Shown one piece after another: positions 16,454 through 26,342 of a stretch of 64,000 nt of DNA. Below the pieces are notes generated by a model. It was not told where the DNA came from. It did not search any database and saw only the letters and a program-made list of their open reading frames with translations. The translations under genes and the position numbers were made by a program. Within the stretch, counting starts at the first letter, position 1. The number at the start of each line of letters is the position of its first letter. Origin of the DNA: Algoriphagus winogradskyi (lineage in GTDB: Bacteria > Bacteroidota > Bacteroidia > Cytophagales > Cyclobacteriaceae); contig NZ_FXUA01000001.1 in assembly GCF_900182815.1 (NCBI RefSeq), positions 186,001 to 250,000 of the forward strand. Direction: 5' to 3'.

Positions 16454-17332
16454 ATGATTATTTCAACTATCGGGATTATAGGCTCTGGCAACCTTGGCAC
16501 CAGAATCGGATTGCAAGCCGCTTTGTCAGGTTACCACGTTCAGGTTTATGATATTCAAGAGATCAGTTTGAAAAAATCTTTGTCAACTATGAAAAAGCTG
16601 TTGGCAAAAATGGCTAGAGAAGAGTTAATCAATGCACAAACAGCACAGAAAGCCTTTGAGAGGATATCTTTTACAAAAGACCTCAAAAAGGCGCTAACCA
16701 AAACTGATTTAATCAGTGAAAGTGTCACGGAAGATCTAACCATTAAAACTGAAGTGTGGAGAAAAATAGGTCGACTAGCTCCAGAGCACACCATTTTCAC
16801 TACGAATACCTCCTATTTACTTCCCTCGCAGTTTTCGGAAGTTTCAGGTAGACCTGAAAAATTCTGCGCTTTTCATTTTCACGATGTCTTCCATTCGAGA
16901 GTGGTTGACATCATGCCGCATCAAGGAACTTCATTAGAAGTTGTTAACCTGTTGGAAGATATAGGTCGCAAACTCAATCAAATCCCAATTCTTGTAAAAA
17001 AAGAACATTCAGGCTATATCTTCAATACTTTGCTTATAGCTTGGATCGATGCTGCTGGTAGATTGCTAACAGGAGAAATCGCTGAGGTGGAAGCTATTGA
17101 CAAATCCTGGATGATTAATTTCAATATGCCCGCCGGGCCATTTGGGATTTTGGATAATGTGGGCTTAGATACAGCTTGGCACATTACCAGTTCACGAAGA
17201 AATCCCTCCTCTCGTGCATTTGCTGCACTATTGAAAACCTATGTAGATCAAGGGAACTTGGGAACCAAATCTGGAGAAGGTTTTTATAAATACCCAAACC
17301 CAAGCTATAAGCATCAGGATTTTTTAAAATAA
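16454..17332 (+). CDS. 3-hydroxyacyl-CoA dehydrogenase family protein
   Basis: 292-residue NAD-dependent dehydrogenase. The N-terminal Rossmann fold begins IGIIGSGNLGTRIG and has the acidic NAD-ribose residue in VYDIQE. The active-site histidine lies in CAFHFHDVFHSRVVDI. The C-terminal helical domain has GPFGILDNVGLDTAWHI and ends LGTKSGEGFYKYPNP, the normal family ending. It oxidises 3-hydroxyacyl-CoA (beta-oxidation type) or a related hydroxyacid. It follows the SDR by 8 bases, so the pair may act in one pathway; the exact substrate is not resolvable. Confidence 0.88.
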   Translation: MIISTIGIIGSGNLGTRIGLQAALSGYHVQVYDIQEISLKKSLSTMKKLLAKMAREELINAQTAQKAFERISFTKDLKKALTKTDLISESVTEDLTIKTEVWRKIGRLAPEHTIFTTNTSYLLPSQFSEVSGRPEKFCAFHFHDVFHSRVVDIMPHQGTSLEVVNLLEDIGRKLNQIPILVKKEHSGYIFNTLLIAWIDAAGRLLTGEIAEVEAIDKSWMINFNMPAGPFGILDNVGLDTAWHITSSRRNPSSRAFAALLKTYVDQGNLGTKSGEGFYKYPNPSYKHQDFLK

Positions 17333-17406
17333 ATTAAACAATTTTGCTCCAAATTAGATCTAGCTTAACAAGCTGCTCGTAATTCCAATTTCACCTAATC
17401 ACCCCG

Positions 17407-19800
17407 ATGAAGTCCCTTTATTTTAATCTTGCCTTTGGCTTGCTTTTTCTGCTTGCCAAAAATGGCTATGCTCAGCTTACCAGTGGTAAAGAATCAGAAT
17501 TTCCAATTTCAATTCATAACCAAGCTGAATTTGCGCAGGTTGATTCTGGGCACTATGATTTGGAAGAATTTTTAGCGATTGAGGATTCATTGGATTTCCA
17601 ATTTTTAAAATATCCGATAACGGACCTAGGATTTACTGACGGTACCTATTGGGTGCGATTTTCTTTAGAAAATACACTAGACAAACCTCTGACATATTAC
17701 CTGGAAACAGCAAGACCAATCACCGATGTAGTACACTTATATCAATTGACTAATGGAACTGTAGTCTCAGATCAGTTGAGTGGAGATCTAGTAAAGTTCG
17801 AGAATAGACCATTCCAGCATAGAAAGCTAATTTTCCCGATCACAATTGCTCCAAATTCCACTTCGAGATTTTACATCAAATACCAAAGTGACGGAGAAGT
17901 GATTTCTGTTCCTTTGCTCTTAAACAATACTTCATCCCTAGTAAACTCCTCTTTCTTTACCCAACTGATTTTCGGTTTTTTCTATGGGATTCTATTTATA
18001 GCGAGTGTGATGTACCTATTCTTTTATTTTGGAATGAAGGAGTCAAGCTTTCTATTCTATGTAGCTTATGTAGTATCTATAGCTTTACTTCATTTAAATC
18101 TTGATGGGTACTTTTTCCAATATATCACACTAGAACCGGGTTGGTTTGCCAATCGCTCCCTATTAATCTTCGCAACGCTTAGTTCATTGGCCTTATGTGG
18201 CTACAGTTATGTTTATATTGAGATAGAAAGGCTTTCTACCTTTATAAGGCGATCCTACCATGTCCTACTATTCGCCCACCTGATTCTTTTCTTGGCAGTA
18301 TTAGTTTACTCAGCAGGCCAGGCCAGTTACTATCCTGCGGTAAATATCCTTGGAGTATTGACTTTAGCCTTGATTATCACCACTATTTTCAATTGCTACC
18401 TACTCAAACTTCCCATTGATTTTTTTTTCACCGTCGGTATAGCTTGTTTGACATTTGGCTTTGTCATTTTCATATTGAATAATTTCTCAGTAATCCCAAA
18501 TTCATTTTTCACTGCAAATGCTTCCAAAATAGGAACTGGGGCTGAAATTATCTTTCTATCTCTTTCCATGGCCAATAAAATCCGCTTGCTCAAAACTGAA
18601 AAGGAAGAAATGCAGGAACTTGCCTTGATCCGGTCTGAGGAGTCCAATGAAATGAAGTCATACTTCTTATCTAATATGAGTCACGAACTCAGAACTCCTT
18701 TGAATGCGATTTTAGGTCTTTCTAAGTCTATTATTAGTAATACCGAGGACCCTACAATTAAAAACAACCTGGAAGTCATTCAATATTCATCCATGTCTTT
18801 GCTAGGGTCAATCAATGATATTTTGGACTATTCTAAAATAGAAAAAGGAGAACTGAAACTTGCCCATGTGGATTTTGATCTTCAAAGAATCATACAGGAA
18901 TTAAAGGTGGTGACCAATCAAAAATCCCGCGAAAAAGGCCTGAAATTCATGTATGAGGAAAGTAACTCAATCAATGATAAACTAATAGGTGATCCCATTC
19001 GCTTGAAGCAGATCATTTCAAATGTCCTTGACAACGCCACCAAATTCACTCATAATGGCGAAGTCAAAATGAAGGTGAATACGGAAGAAAGCCATCAAAA
19101 CAGAATTACACTTTTATTGGAAATTGAAGATTCTGGTGTTGGGATTGCCCCTGAAAAACTCGATCGAATTTTTGAGTCCTTTAATCAGGAGCAGATAAAT
19201 GATAAGCGGAAATATGGGGGTTTTGGTATTGGGCTCTGTATTGTCAAGGCATTGGTAGAACTTCATCAAGGCACTATAAAAGTAAACAGTGTGAAGAATA
19301 AAGGTACACAAGTGATTATCAAGATCGAACTTGAAAAATCTACCTCAGTGGCTACAAACCAAGAATTGTTGACTCCAGCACAATCTGAAAAGCTTATGTC
19401 TGGTAAGCATTTTCTGGTAGTCGAAGACAACAGGGTCAATCAGCTGGTGATCAAATCTATACTAAGAAAATGGAAGGATGTGAGCTTTGACTTCGCAAAC
19501 AATGGTTTAGAGGCATTACAGGCTATGAAATCTAAAGCGTACGATGTGATTCTGATGGACTTGCAAATGCCGGAGATGGATGGATACGAAGCGACAGAGC
19601 AAATTCGATCAGGGAATTCGGGATTGAATTCAACTAGCATTCCAATTATTGCAGTCACTGCAGATACAACTGAAAAAACTAAAGCCCGGGTTTTCGCCAT
19701 TGGCATGGATGATTACATAACCAAACCAATTGACCAGGAATTACTCTATTCTAGTGTGGAAAAAGCGCTTTATCTGGAAAAAATAACGCTCGATATTTAG
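17407..19800 (+). CDS. hybrid sensor histidine kinase, 7TMR-DISM type
   Basis: 797-residue membrane sensor. Order: signal peptide (about 1-22), periplasmic 7TMR-DISM extracellular domain (about 35-165, TDGTYWVRFSLEN), seven membrane helices (about 175-385), dimerisation/phosphoacceptor domain with His426 in MSHELRTPLN, ATPase domain with N box LDNATKFT, DSGVGI and YGGFGIGLCIV, and a receiver domain with phosphoacceptor Asp718 in LMDLQMPEMDG. No output domain follows the receiver, so the signal must pass on to a phosphotransfer protein or partner regulator not in this window. The ligand is unknown; DISM sensors often sense carbohydrates. Confidence 0.93.
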   Translation: MKSLYFNLAFGLLFLLAKNGYAQLTSGKESEFPISIHNQAEFAQVDSGHYDLEEFLAIEDSLDFQFLKYPITDLGFTDGTYWVRFSLENTLDKPLTYYLETARPITDVVHLYQLTNGTVVSDQLSGDLVKFENRPFQHRKLIFPITIAPNSTSRFYIKYQSDGEVISVPLLLNNTSSLVNSSFFTQLIFGFFYGILFIASVMYLFFYFGMKESSFLFYVAYVVSIALLHLNLDGYFFQYITLEPGWFANRSLLIFATLSSLALCGYSYVYIEIERLSTFIRRSYHVLLFAHLILFLAVLVYSAGQASYYPAVNILGVLTLALIITTIFNCYLLKLPIDFFFTVGIACLTFGFVIFILNNFSVIPNSFFTANASKIGTGAEIIFLSLSMANKIRLLKTEKEEMQELALIRSEESNEMKSYFLSNMSHELRTPLNAILGLSKSIISNTEDPTIKNNLEVIQYSSMSLLGSINDILDYSKIEKGELKLAHVDFDLQRIIQELKVVTNQKSREKGLKFMYEESNSINDKLIGDPIRLKQIISNVLDNATKFTHNGEVKMKVNTEESHQNRITLLLEIEDSGVGIAPEKLDRIFESFNQEQINDKRKYGGFGIGLCIVKALVELHQGTIKVNSVKNKGTQVIIKIELEKSTSVATNQELLTPAQSEKLMSGKHFLVVEDNRVNQLVIKSILRKWKDVSFDFANNGLEALQAMKSKAYDVILMDLQMPEMDGYEATEQIRSGNSGLNSTSIPIIAVTADTTEKTKARVFAIGMDDYITKPIDQELLYSSVEKALYLEKITLDI

Positions 19801-19843
19801 TCGCAAATCAGTGAGAGTGAATTAGCATAAAATCACCTAACCC

Positions 19844-20968
19844 TTATTTATTGCTAGGCTTTGGACTATAATCCATTGGCAGCAAATCACCCACTCTTTC
19901 CCAGGCAATGTATCCTTCGACCAAAATCCCAAAAGGATCAGCATAGCTCCCATTTGCATATATTTCTAGATCTTCCATTTCGAGATGAATAGTAGAAACC
20001 TGATTTCCCAACTTTTCAGTACTCGCCCGACCTTTAAATTCAATGCTTTCTAACTCCTCAGTATACGTGACATGTACGTAGTCACTGAAACTAAGCAGGA
20101 CCTTTCCCTCCGAATTATTCGCTATAAGTTCCCCTGCGGATATGGGGTTAGAGTCCAATTGATTGACAAACTTGCCCGGATTGGATGGATCAGGAATTCG
20201 ATAAAGTTTTCTAAGTATAAATCCCTGGTTCTCGGTGTTTCCTTCATAAATAGACCTAATTAGATGTTGTAAACTTCCTCGGTAGGCTTTTTCACGTTCT
20301 TTTTCGACTTTTCTCTGCTTAGCTCGAGATAAAGTAGAGTCGGGAATAAAGAGAGGGTACCCAGCGTAGAACACATATCCATCGTTCCTTTCAAACCTAA
20401 ACTCTTCTAGTAAATAGTCTAGTCTGTAGCCAAGATTTGGATTGTCAATTTTCAGAATGTCTGTTGCACTTACCTTGAGCATACCAGCTTCACTTTGATC
20501 GTCCAATCTCAATACAGTGTCATTTAGAAATTTACAGGAATTGCCATTTTCTGAAGTACCGAGAAAATATGCTTTGAAACTCTCCAGGTTCCTATACCAT
20601 GCCGGATCACGATTAACCTTCACCTCTACCAGGTCCAACTCCTCCTCACTTGGACTGAGTAAAAATCTGTATCCCTGAGGCTTTAAATCATCTGTTGACA
20701 AGCTGAATACCAAACTATTATACCCTAACATACGAATAATCACTTCATAGTTTCCTTCGGGAATAGAAAGATAGAATTTCCCATTGCCATCGGCAGACAC
20801 ACCAAAAGTTGTATTCGTTATAAAAACGGTGGCATAAGGAACTACTTCACCTGTCTCATAATCAGCAACTGTACCCTGAAAGACTTGCTGCGCAAAAGCG
20901 ATATTGCCACACAAAAACAAAAACAAGCCTAAAACAATCTTAAATAGAATTGAAATAGGCTTGCTCAT
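19844..20968 (-). CDS. carboxypeptidase-like regulatory domain protein
   Basis: Exported 374-residue protein. The signal peptide (about 1-27, ending NIAFAQ) is followed by a CarboxypepD_reg-like beta domain (FQGTVADYETGEVVPYATVF to about residue 115), the domain found at the N-terminus of SusC/TonB receptors, but there is no plug or barrel after it. The remainder (120-374) is a mixed domain containing YRLDYLLEEFRFERNDGYVFYAGYP in part and GRASTEKLGNQVSTIHLEM, similar to other stand-alone proteins of this kind in Bacteroidota. Probably periplasmic or outer-membrane associated. Function unknown; convergent with the hybrid kinase. Confidence 0.8.
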   Translation of the reverse strand: MSKPISILFKIVLGLFLFLCGNIAFAQQVFQGTVADYETGEVVPYATVFITNTTFGVSADGNGKFYLSIPEGNYEVIIRMLGYNSLVFSLSTDDLKPQGYRFLLSPSEEELDLVEVKVNRDPAWYRNLESFKAYFLGTSENGNSCKFLNDTVLRLDDQSEAGMLKVSATDILKIDNPNLGYRLDYLLEEFRFERNDGYVFYAGYPLFIPDSTLSRAKQRKVEKEREKAYRGSLQHLIRSIYEGNTENQGFILRKLYRIPDPSNPGKFVNQLDSNPISAGELIANNSEGKVLLSFSDYVHVTYTEELESIEFKGRASTEKLGNQVSTIHLEMEDLEIYANGSYADPFGILVEGYIAWERVGDLLPMDYSPKPSNK

Positions 20969-20996
20969 ATAGTCTCAATCAGGAATTGATGTCTCT

Positions 20997-23324
20997 TTAC
21001 TTTTTCTTAGCGAATCGACCTCCCTTTTTCTTAGGTTCCGGCTGATTTTCAATGATATGGATGGTCTCTTCGTAAGTCAACGTTTCAGCTTCTTTATCCT
21101 TAGGAATTTTGTAGTTGTTCTTACCCATTTTGATGTAAGGCCCCCATCTTCCGTTCAGTACCTGGATCTCTGGATTCTCGTCAAATGATTTAATATGCTT
21201 TTTAGCATCTGCCTCTCGCTTATCTTTGATCAGTTGAATGCCTTCTTCCTCTGTAATGCTCAGCGGATCCATTTCTTTTGGAAGGGAAACAAAATTGCCA
21301 TCATGACGCACATATGGTCCAAATCTACCAATAGCAGCCACCATCTTTTTATCCTCAAACATTCCGATGTCTCGAGGTAACTTGAACAATTCCAATGCAT
21401 CTTCCATCGTAATATTTTCGATGAATTGCCCCTTTTTCAAGCTTGCGAACTGCTTTTCCTCATCTTCAGAATCTCCAATCTGAACCAATGGTCCGAATTT
21501 CCCCAGTCTCGCAATCATAGGCTTGCCACTTACCGGATGGTTTCCAAGTTCACGACTAGTATTGAGATCTTGCCTAGCTATTTGCTCGGTGTCTTCTACG
21601 TTCTTGTGGAAATTTCCATAGAAAGAATCTAGCATATCCTGCCATACTTGACCTCCAGCAGCGATATCATCAAACTCCTTCTCTACCCTAGCAGTAAAAC
21701 TAAAGTCAATCACATTCGGGAAATGCTCTACGAGAAAGTCATTAACCACCATTGCAATATTCGTTGGGAAAAGCTTCTGTTTCTCTGCGCCCGTATTTTC
21801 GGTTTTGGTTGCTTCTTTGAACTGCCCTTTGGCGATGATCATTTCTACATAATCTCTAGGTGTTCCATCTCTGGATTCCTTTATGACATATTCGCGACGT
21901 TGAATCGTAGAAATAGTAGGAGCATAGGTAGATGGTCTGCCGATTCCTAATTCTTCCAGCTTCTTCACCAAAGATGCCTCCGTATACCTTGGAGAAGCTC
22001 TAGAGAAGGTTTCACGACCTTTCATTTCTTGCAAGGCCAAGCTTTGACCTACAGTCAAAGGAGGCAATAATGCCTTACCTGCATTGGTTTCTTCCTCTTC
22101 CGGCTCATCATCGGTATCTTCCAGATAAACTTTCAAGAAACCATCAAATTTGATAATCTCGCCAGTCGCCACCAGATTTTGAGGTTGATTCGAGATATCG
22201 ACTGTAATAATTGTCTTCTCCAATTCTGCATCAGCCATCTGTGAAGCTATTGCACGCTTCCAAATCAGCTCATAGAGCCGCTGTTCGTTGCGTTCTCCCG
22301 ATACATGGGCATTTCCAAAGTCGGTAGGTCGGATGGCTTCGTGAGCCTCCTGAGCACCTTCAGACTTGGTGGTAAACTTTCTTGATTTATGATATTTATC
22401 ACCGTATGAATCTTGAATGGCGTTTTTGGCAGAAGCCATTGCATCATCTGATAGATTCACACTATCTGTTCTCATATAGGTAATTTTACCCGCTTCATAC
22501 AATTTCTGCGCTACAGACATGGTTTGAGCCACAGAGAAGTAAAGTTTTCTACTCGCTTCCTGCTGCAGTGTAGAGGTGGTAAATGGTGCGGCTGGAGATT
22601 TCTTTCCTGGTTTTTTCTCCAGGTTGGCTACTGAGAAATCAGCGGCTAAACACTTCTTTAAAAACTCCTCAGCTTCAGCTTTAGTATCAAATTTCTTAGG
22701 TAATTCAGCTTGGAAAGTTTTTCCTTCTACCTCGAAAATTGCAGTTACTCTAAAACTTGATTTAGCCTTGTGCTGCTCAATTTCTCTTTCCCTATCTACA
22801 ATCAATCGGACAGCAACAGACTGCACTCTTCCGGCAGATAATCCAGTTTTAATTTTTTTCCAAAGAATGGGAGAAAGCTCAAAACCTACCAAACGATCCA
22901 AAATACGTCTAGCTTGCTGGGCATTTACCAAGTCTATGTCTATTCCACGTGGATTTTCAATTGCTTTGGTAATTGCATTTTTGGTGATTTCTCTAAAGAC
23001 GATTCGTTTAGTAGTTTCATCCTTCAGCTTCAGCACTTCCTTCAAGTGCCAAGAAATTGCCTCTCCTTCACGGTCATCATCACTCGCTAGGAATACTGTC
23101 TCAGCATCCTTCACCAAGGCTTTTAGGTTTTTGATTACGTCCTTTTTATCAGCAGTAACTTCATAGGTAGGACTAAATCTATTTTTAATATCGATTGCTT
23201 TATCGCCTTTCGGCAGATCCCGCACGTGACCGTAGCTGGATGCTACCTTATAGTCTTTGCCCAAGTAACCTTCGATGGTTTTGGCTTTAGCAGGTGACTC
23301 GACGATAACAAGGTTTTTTGACAT
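20997..23324 (-). CDS. topA: DNA topoisomerase I
   Basis: Type IA topoisomerase that relaxes negative supercoils by a single-strand break. The TOPRIM domain has Glu9 (VIVESPAKAKTI) and DDDREGE (82-88). The active-site tyrosine is Tyr283 in ITYMRTDSV. Residues about 560-775 hold topoisomerase C-terminal repeat domains (ARLGKFGPLVQIG, IGRFGPYVRHDG, NGRWGPYIKMG) and a basic KKKGGRFAKKK tail instead of the zinc-ribbon fingers of the enterobacterial enzyme. This is the usual Bacteroidota form. Length of 775 is normal for that form. Confidence 0.97.
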   Translation of the reverse strand: MSKNLVIVESPAKAKTIEGYLGKDYKVASSYGHVRDLPKGDKAIDIKNRFSPTYEVTADKKDVIKNLKALVKDAETVFLASDDDREGEAISWHLKEVLKLKDETTKRIVFREITKNAITKAIENPRGIDIDLVNAQQARRILDRLVGFELSPILWKKIKTGLSAGRVQSVAVRLIVDREREIEQHKAKSSFRVTAIFEVEGKTFQAELPKKFDTKAEAEEFLKKCLAADFSVANLEKKPGKKSPAAPFTTSTLQQEASRKLYFSVAQTMSVAQKLYEAGKITYMRTDSVNLSDDAMASAKNAIQDSYGDKYHKSRKFTTKSEGAQEAHEAIRPTDFGNAHVSGERNEQRLYELIWKRAIASQMADAELEKTIITVDISNQPQNLVATGEIIKFDGFLKVYLEDTDDEPEEEETNAGKALLPPLTVGQSLALQEMKGRETFSRASPRYTEASLVKKLEELGIGRPSTYAPTISTIQRREYVIKESRDGTPRDYVEMIIAKGQFKEATKTENTGAEKQKLFPTNIAMVVNDFLVEHFPNVIDFSFTARVEKEFDDIAAGGQVWQDMLDSFYGNFHKNVEDTEQIARQDLNTSRELGNHPVSGKPMIARLGKFGPLVQIGDSEDEEKQFASLKKGQFIENITMEDALELFKLPRDIGMFEDKKMVAAIGRFGPYVRHDGNFVSLPKEMDPLSITEEEGIQLIKDKREADAKKHIKSFDENPEIQVLNGRWGPYIKMGKNNYKIPKDKEAETLTYEETIHIIENQPEPKKKGGRFAKKK

Positions 23325-23479
23325 AGAAAAGCAGTTTTTCTGGGATTTCAGGCCCGATTAGAAAAGCTAAAAATAGATGGCATTGTTGTCTCGTCCAAAT
23401 ATTTAAAATTCGACAGAACCATTTTGGAGGGATTTTTGAACGATTAATTGAACAGTTCATAGGTCATAAACCACTTATC

Positions 23480-23947
23480 ATGAAGCGATTATTTTTACTT
23501 AGACACGGGGAAGCAGGTTTTTCTGATGGTTCTGATTTTCAAAGACATCTTACTACAAAAGGTAAAGAAAATCTGGTCAGAATGGGAGAAAGACTCAATC
23601 CAACGCTTAAAACGATTGATTTGATGTACTGTTCTGAAGCTGTACGCACTCGCGAAACAGCTGAAATAATGGAAAAGTACCTGGCTATCCGGGAGTCAGT
23701 TTTCCTTAAAGACATTTACCATGGAGACTTAAGAAATATAATTGCAATCCTTGAAAAAACTTCGAATATCGTAGAAACTTGTTTGCTTGTCGGTCACAAT
23801 CCAACCATTAGTCTGCTTTTATCTCACGTATCCAATGAAAATTACTTAGGATTACAACCTGGAATGTTGGCTATAATAGACTTAGAAATTTCAGATTGGG
23901 ATATGATCGGGTTTGGTACGGGTGTCTTAAAAGAAATAATTCAATAA
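23480..23947 (+). CDS. SixA-type histidine phosphatase
   Basis: 155-residue member of the phosphoglycerate-mutase-like (RHG) family. The catalytic motif is LLRHGEA with phospho-accepting His9. The second basic residue follows in CSEAVRTRETAEIM, and the second histidine lies in LLVGHNPTI. The short length without a cap domain matches SixA, which removes phosphate from phosphohistidine on phosphotransfer proteins. A hybrid kinase without output domain lies 3.7 kb upstream, but no direct link can be shown. Divergent from topA. Confidence 0.85.
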   Translation: MKRLFLLRHGEAGFSDGSDFQRHLTTKGKENLVRMGERLNPTLKTIDLMYCSEAVRTRETAEIMEKYLAIRESVFLKDIYHGDLRNIIAILEKTSNIVETCLLVGHNPTISLLLSHVSNENYLGLQPGMLAIIDLEISDWDMIGFGTGVLKEIIQ

Positions 23948-24403
23948 AAAGAACGTATTTAATTTCCGAGCAGATCAAATTTGAACCACTTATTTACTTT
24001 TACTCATTTTTTATCACCTATTTATCAAATATTACACCCTTATCTATCTATATTTACTAAATAATTTAGATAAATGCCTGTATTTGATGGCAGCTATTTA
24101 TAAATTTCATTTCTTTGAGATGATCCTTACAGTGCCTGGCTAAAAATAAGTCTGCGCCATAAACAACCCAAAATATTCTTACGAATCCTCTGCCTAGGAA
24201 CCACAATTTGATTTAAGATCAAATGGCTAAAACTTGAGTACCCTTTATAAGAATATACATACCCAAATTTCGATTACCTGATGAAAGTTCTGGTATAAAA
24301 TCCAGCCACATTAATCACCCAGTATCTTTCTTGCTGTTATTTCAAATGATGCTTAAGATCAACAAACGCTCTTCTGATATCAAAATAACACAAGCCAATT
24401 TAA
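23948..24403. other. 456-base gap with no recognisable gene
   Basis: AT-rich stretch between the SixA-like gene and the DUF1080 terminator. All frames are interrupted often, and I see no tRNA, strong hairpin or repeat. It may hold an unrecognised small RNA or long untranslated leader, but nothing in the sequence supports a call. Confidence 0.6.
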
Positions 24404-24445
24404 ATGCAAAAAGCCCTGAATTTAACTTTTCAGGGCTTTTTGCAT
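24404..24445. terminator. intrinsic terminator
   Basis: Perfect 17-base inverted repeat (24404-24420 with 24429-24445) around an eight-base loop, core GCCCTGAA and TTCAGGGC. It has A5 and T5 runs built into the arms, so it can act on both strands. It sits just after the DUF1080 gene stop. Confidence 0.88.
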
Positions 24446-24459
24446 GTGGAATATTGAAA

Positions 24460-25233
24460 TCAGAAATCAGTGGACTTACCGTCTAAATCAAGCTTTTTGA
24501 TCCAAACATTTCTGTAAAACACATCGTGTCCTTCAGCTTGAAGCTTTAAGCCTCCAGGTGTATCAGTAATCCCTTTCCCACCGTCATTTCCCCCATCAAG
24601 CCCTGAATTGGGACCACCCCAAACTTGCTGTATTTCTTTGTCTTCGTGGATTTTCACACCATTTAAGTAGACTGTCGCACGAGGCTTCGCTACTAGTTTC
24701 CCATTTTCAAATCGTGCCGCTTTAAATTCAATATCATATGCATTCCACTTGCCTATGCCATAATACTCCTCAGAAGTAGGAATGTGCTCGTTTATCAGGG
24801 CGCCCATTCCATGGTCACCATAATCCCCATCTAGAATCTGAACCTCATACCTATTCTGCAAATATACTCCGCTATTTCCACCTTCATTCTTAATGAAAAA
24901 CTCCACGTGTGCACGAAAATCCTTGAATTTGTCCTTTGTCACTATATCTGCGGCGCCATATAATCCCCCAGCTGCTGCCGGATCATTACTACTAATTGCT
25001 TTTCCACCATCAATAGGATCAGCTACCTCAGGCCATTTAATAGGTTTTTCAGCCATAAATCTAGGTCCCTCCCAATACTCCCAATTTTTTTCAAGAGATT
25101 TTTTGGAGCCGTCGAGATATAATTTGGCACCTTTCTCAGGCTTCACCCCTACCCCCGTTTGGGCAGATGCAATGGTTGCCGATCCGAATAAGGCTAGAGC
25201 GATGGAAAGCCCTTTGAAAAATTTGTAATTCAT
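24460..25233 (-). CDS. DUF1080 (3-keto-disaccharide hydrolase) family protein
   Basis: Secreted 257-residue protein with a signal peptide (about 1-24, ending TIASAQ) and one DUF1080 domain, a concanavalin-like beta sandwich. Recognisable parts are DFRAHVEFFIKNEGGNSGVYLQ in part, RYEVQILDGDYGD, YDIEFKAARFENGK, TVYLNGVKIHEDKEI and the terminal HDVFYRNVWIKKLD. Family members hydrolyse 3-keto-disaccharides or bind glycans. In Bacteroidota they usually stand among oxidoreductases of that pathway, which are absent here. A perfect palindrome 65 bases upstream may be its operator. Confidence 0.88.
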   Translation of the reverse strand: MNYKFFKGLSIALALFGSATIASAQTGVGVKPEKGAKLYLDGSKKSLEKNWEYWEGPRFMAEKPIKWPEVADPIDGGKAISSNDPAAAGGLYGAADIVTKDKFKDFRAHVEFFIKNEGGNSGVYLQNRYEVQILDGDYGDHGMGALINEHIPTSEEYYGIGKWNAYDIEFKAARFENGKLVAKPRATVYLNGVKIHEDKEIQQVWGGPNSGLDGGNDGGKGITDTPGGLKLQAEGHDVFYRNVWIKKLDLDGKSTDF

Positions 25234-25298
25234 ATGTTTTGAGATTTGAATGTATTTTTTTTGGGAAAATAATAACTAGACCATGTCCAATTGTTCAA

Positions 25299-25318
25299 TT
25301 TGGTTAATTTTAACCAAA
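25299..25318. promoter_or_regulatory. palindrome, candidate operator
   Basis: TTTGGTTAA, two bases, TTAACCAAA: a perfect 9-base inverted repeat with the geometry of a dimeric repressor site. It lies 65 bases upstream of the DUF1080 start and 121 upstream of the YpfJ-like gene, within their shared divergent upstream region. No regulator gene lies alongside. Confidence 0.45.
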
Positions 25319-25439
25319 ATCAAGCTTTTTAATACATGAAATCACAGCTGCATTAGGCAGGGGTGTTTCAAGTTCGCTACCCATTAGGAATGCCTGTTTG
25401 ATCTAGAAGATTGACTTTAAACTATTTAATTATAAACCT

Positions 25440-26339
25440 ATGAAATGGGAAGGAAGAAGACGAAGTTCAAATGTAGAAGATAGACGAGGTCAGCGAGTTG
25501 GAGGTTCTGGTGGTGGTGGATTTAATCCTATGCTAATTGGCCCCCTTCTTAAAATACTTTTCTCCAAAACTGGGCTGATAATCGTTGGTGTGATAATCGC
25601 TATTTCTGTCCTGACAGGAACCAATCCCCTAACTTTCCTCGGCAATTTCATGGGAGGCGGTCAACAAGGCTTCACTACTGAAACAAATTATACTCCTTCT
25701 GCAGAGGAAGACCGTTTGGCTGCTTTCAGCGAAACCATACTGGCTGACACAGAAGATGTGTGGAATAAGGTCTTGGATAATTATAGAGAACCCACCTTGG
25801 TTCTATTCAGTGGACAGGTTTCTTCCGCGTGTGGAATGGCTTCAAGTGCAACAGGTCCCTTCTACTGTCCTGGGGATGAAAAACTTTACATAGACCTAAG
25901 CTTTTTCAAAGAAATGGAGATGAAATTAAATGCTCCTGGAGACTTTGCTCAGGCTTATGTCATAGCCCACGAAGTAGGACATCATATACAGAAAATCTCC
26001 GGTATCACCGCAGAAATGGACAAACTACGAGGTCAAGTGAGCGAAAAAGAATACAACCAATTTTCAGTGAGATTAGAGCTTCAGGCTGATTTCCTAGCAG
26101 GAGTTTGGGCTAATCACAGTCAGAAGTCTATCGGATGGATGGAAAAAGGTGATTTAGCTGAAGCTCTAAATGCGGCGAATGCCATCGGAGATGATCGACT
26201 TCAAAAGCAAGCAACCGGAAGGGTCACACCCGACTCATTTACACATGGTACCTCAGCTCAGCGAATGAAATGGTTTAAAAAAGGATTTGAAACTGGAGAT
26301 ATCAATCAGGGGGACACCTTTAACACAAATGACTTATAG
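25440..26339 (+). CDS. ypfJ: YpfJ-type neutral zinc metallopeptidase family protein
   Basis: 299-residue protein of the YpfJ/KPN_00227 family. It starts with the conserved MKWEGRRRSSNVEDRRG, has one membrane segment (about 44-60), then a soluble domain with the zinc motif H177-E-V-G-H181 and a later LQADFLAG that supplies the third ligand region. Cysteines at Cys131 and Cys143 (CGMASSATGPFYC) are also typical. A zinc peptidase by motif, though family activity and substrate are not established. The catalytic domain probably faces the periplasm. The stop is 3 bases from the convergent nuclease gene with no terminator between. Confidence 0.92.
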   Translation: MKWEGRRRSSNVEDRRGQRVGGSGGGGFNPMLIGPLLKILFSKTGLIIVGVIIAISVLTGTNPLTFLGNFMGGGQQGFTTETNYTPSAEEDRLAAFSETILADTEDVWNKVLDNYREPTLVLFSGQVSSACGMASSATGPFYCPGDEKLYIDLSFFKEMEMKLNAPGDFAQAYVIAHEVGHHIQKISGITAEMDKLRGQVSEKEYNQFSVRLELQADFLAGVWANHSQKSIGWMEKGDLAEALNAANAIGDDRLQKQATGRVTPDSFTHGTSAQRMKWFKKGFETGDINQGDTFNTNDL

Positions 26340-26342
26340 CCC

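Noticed and set aside
22576..23166. 196-codon plus-strand ORF opposite topA
   Set aside because: Antisense shadow of a strongly conserved topoisomerase region; the translation is serine-rich with no domain.
23948..24403. Small RNA or riboswitch in the 456-base gap
   Set aside because: No strong fold, no conserved motif and no promoter consensus could be seen by eye.
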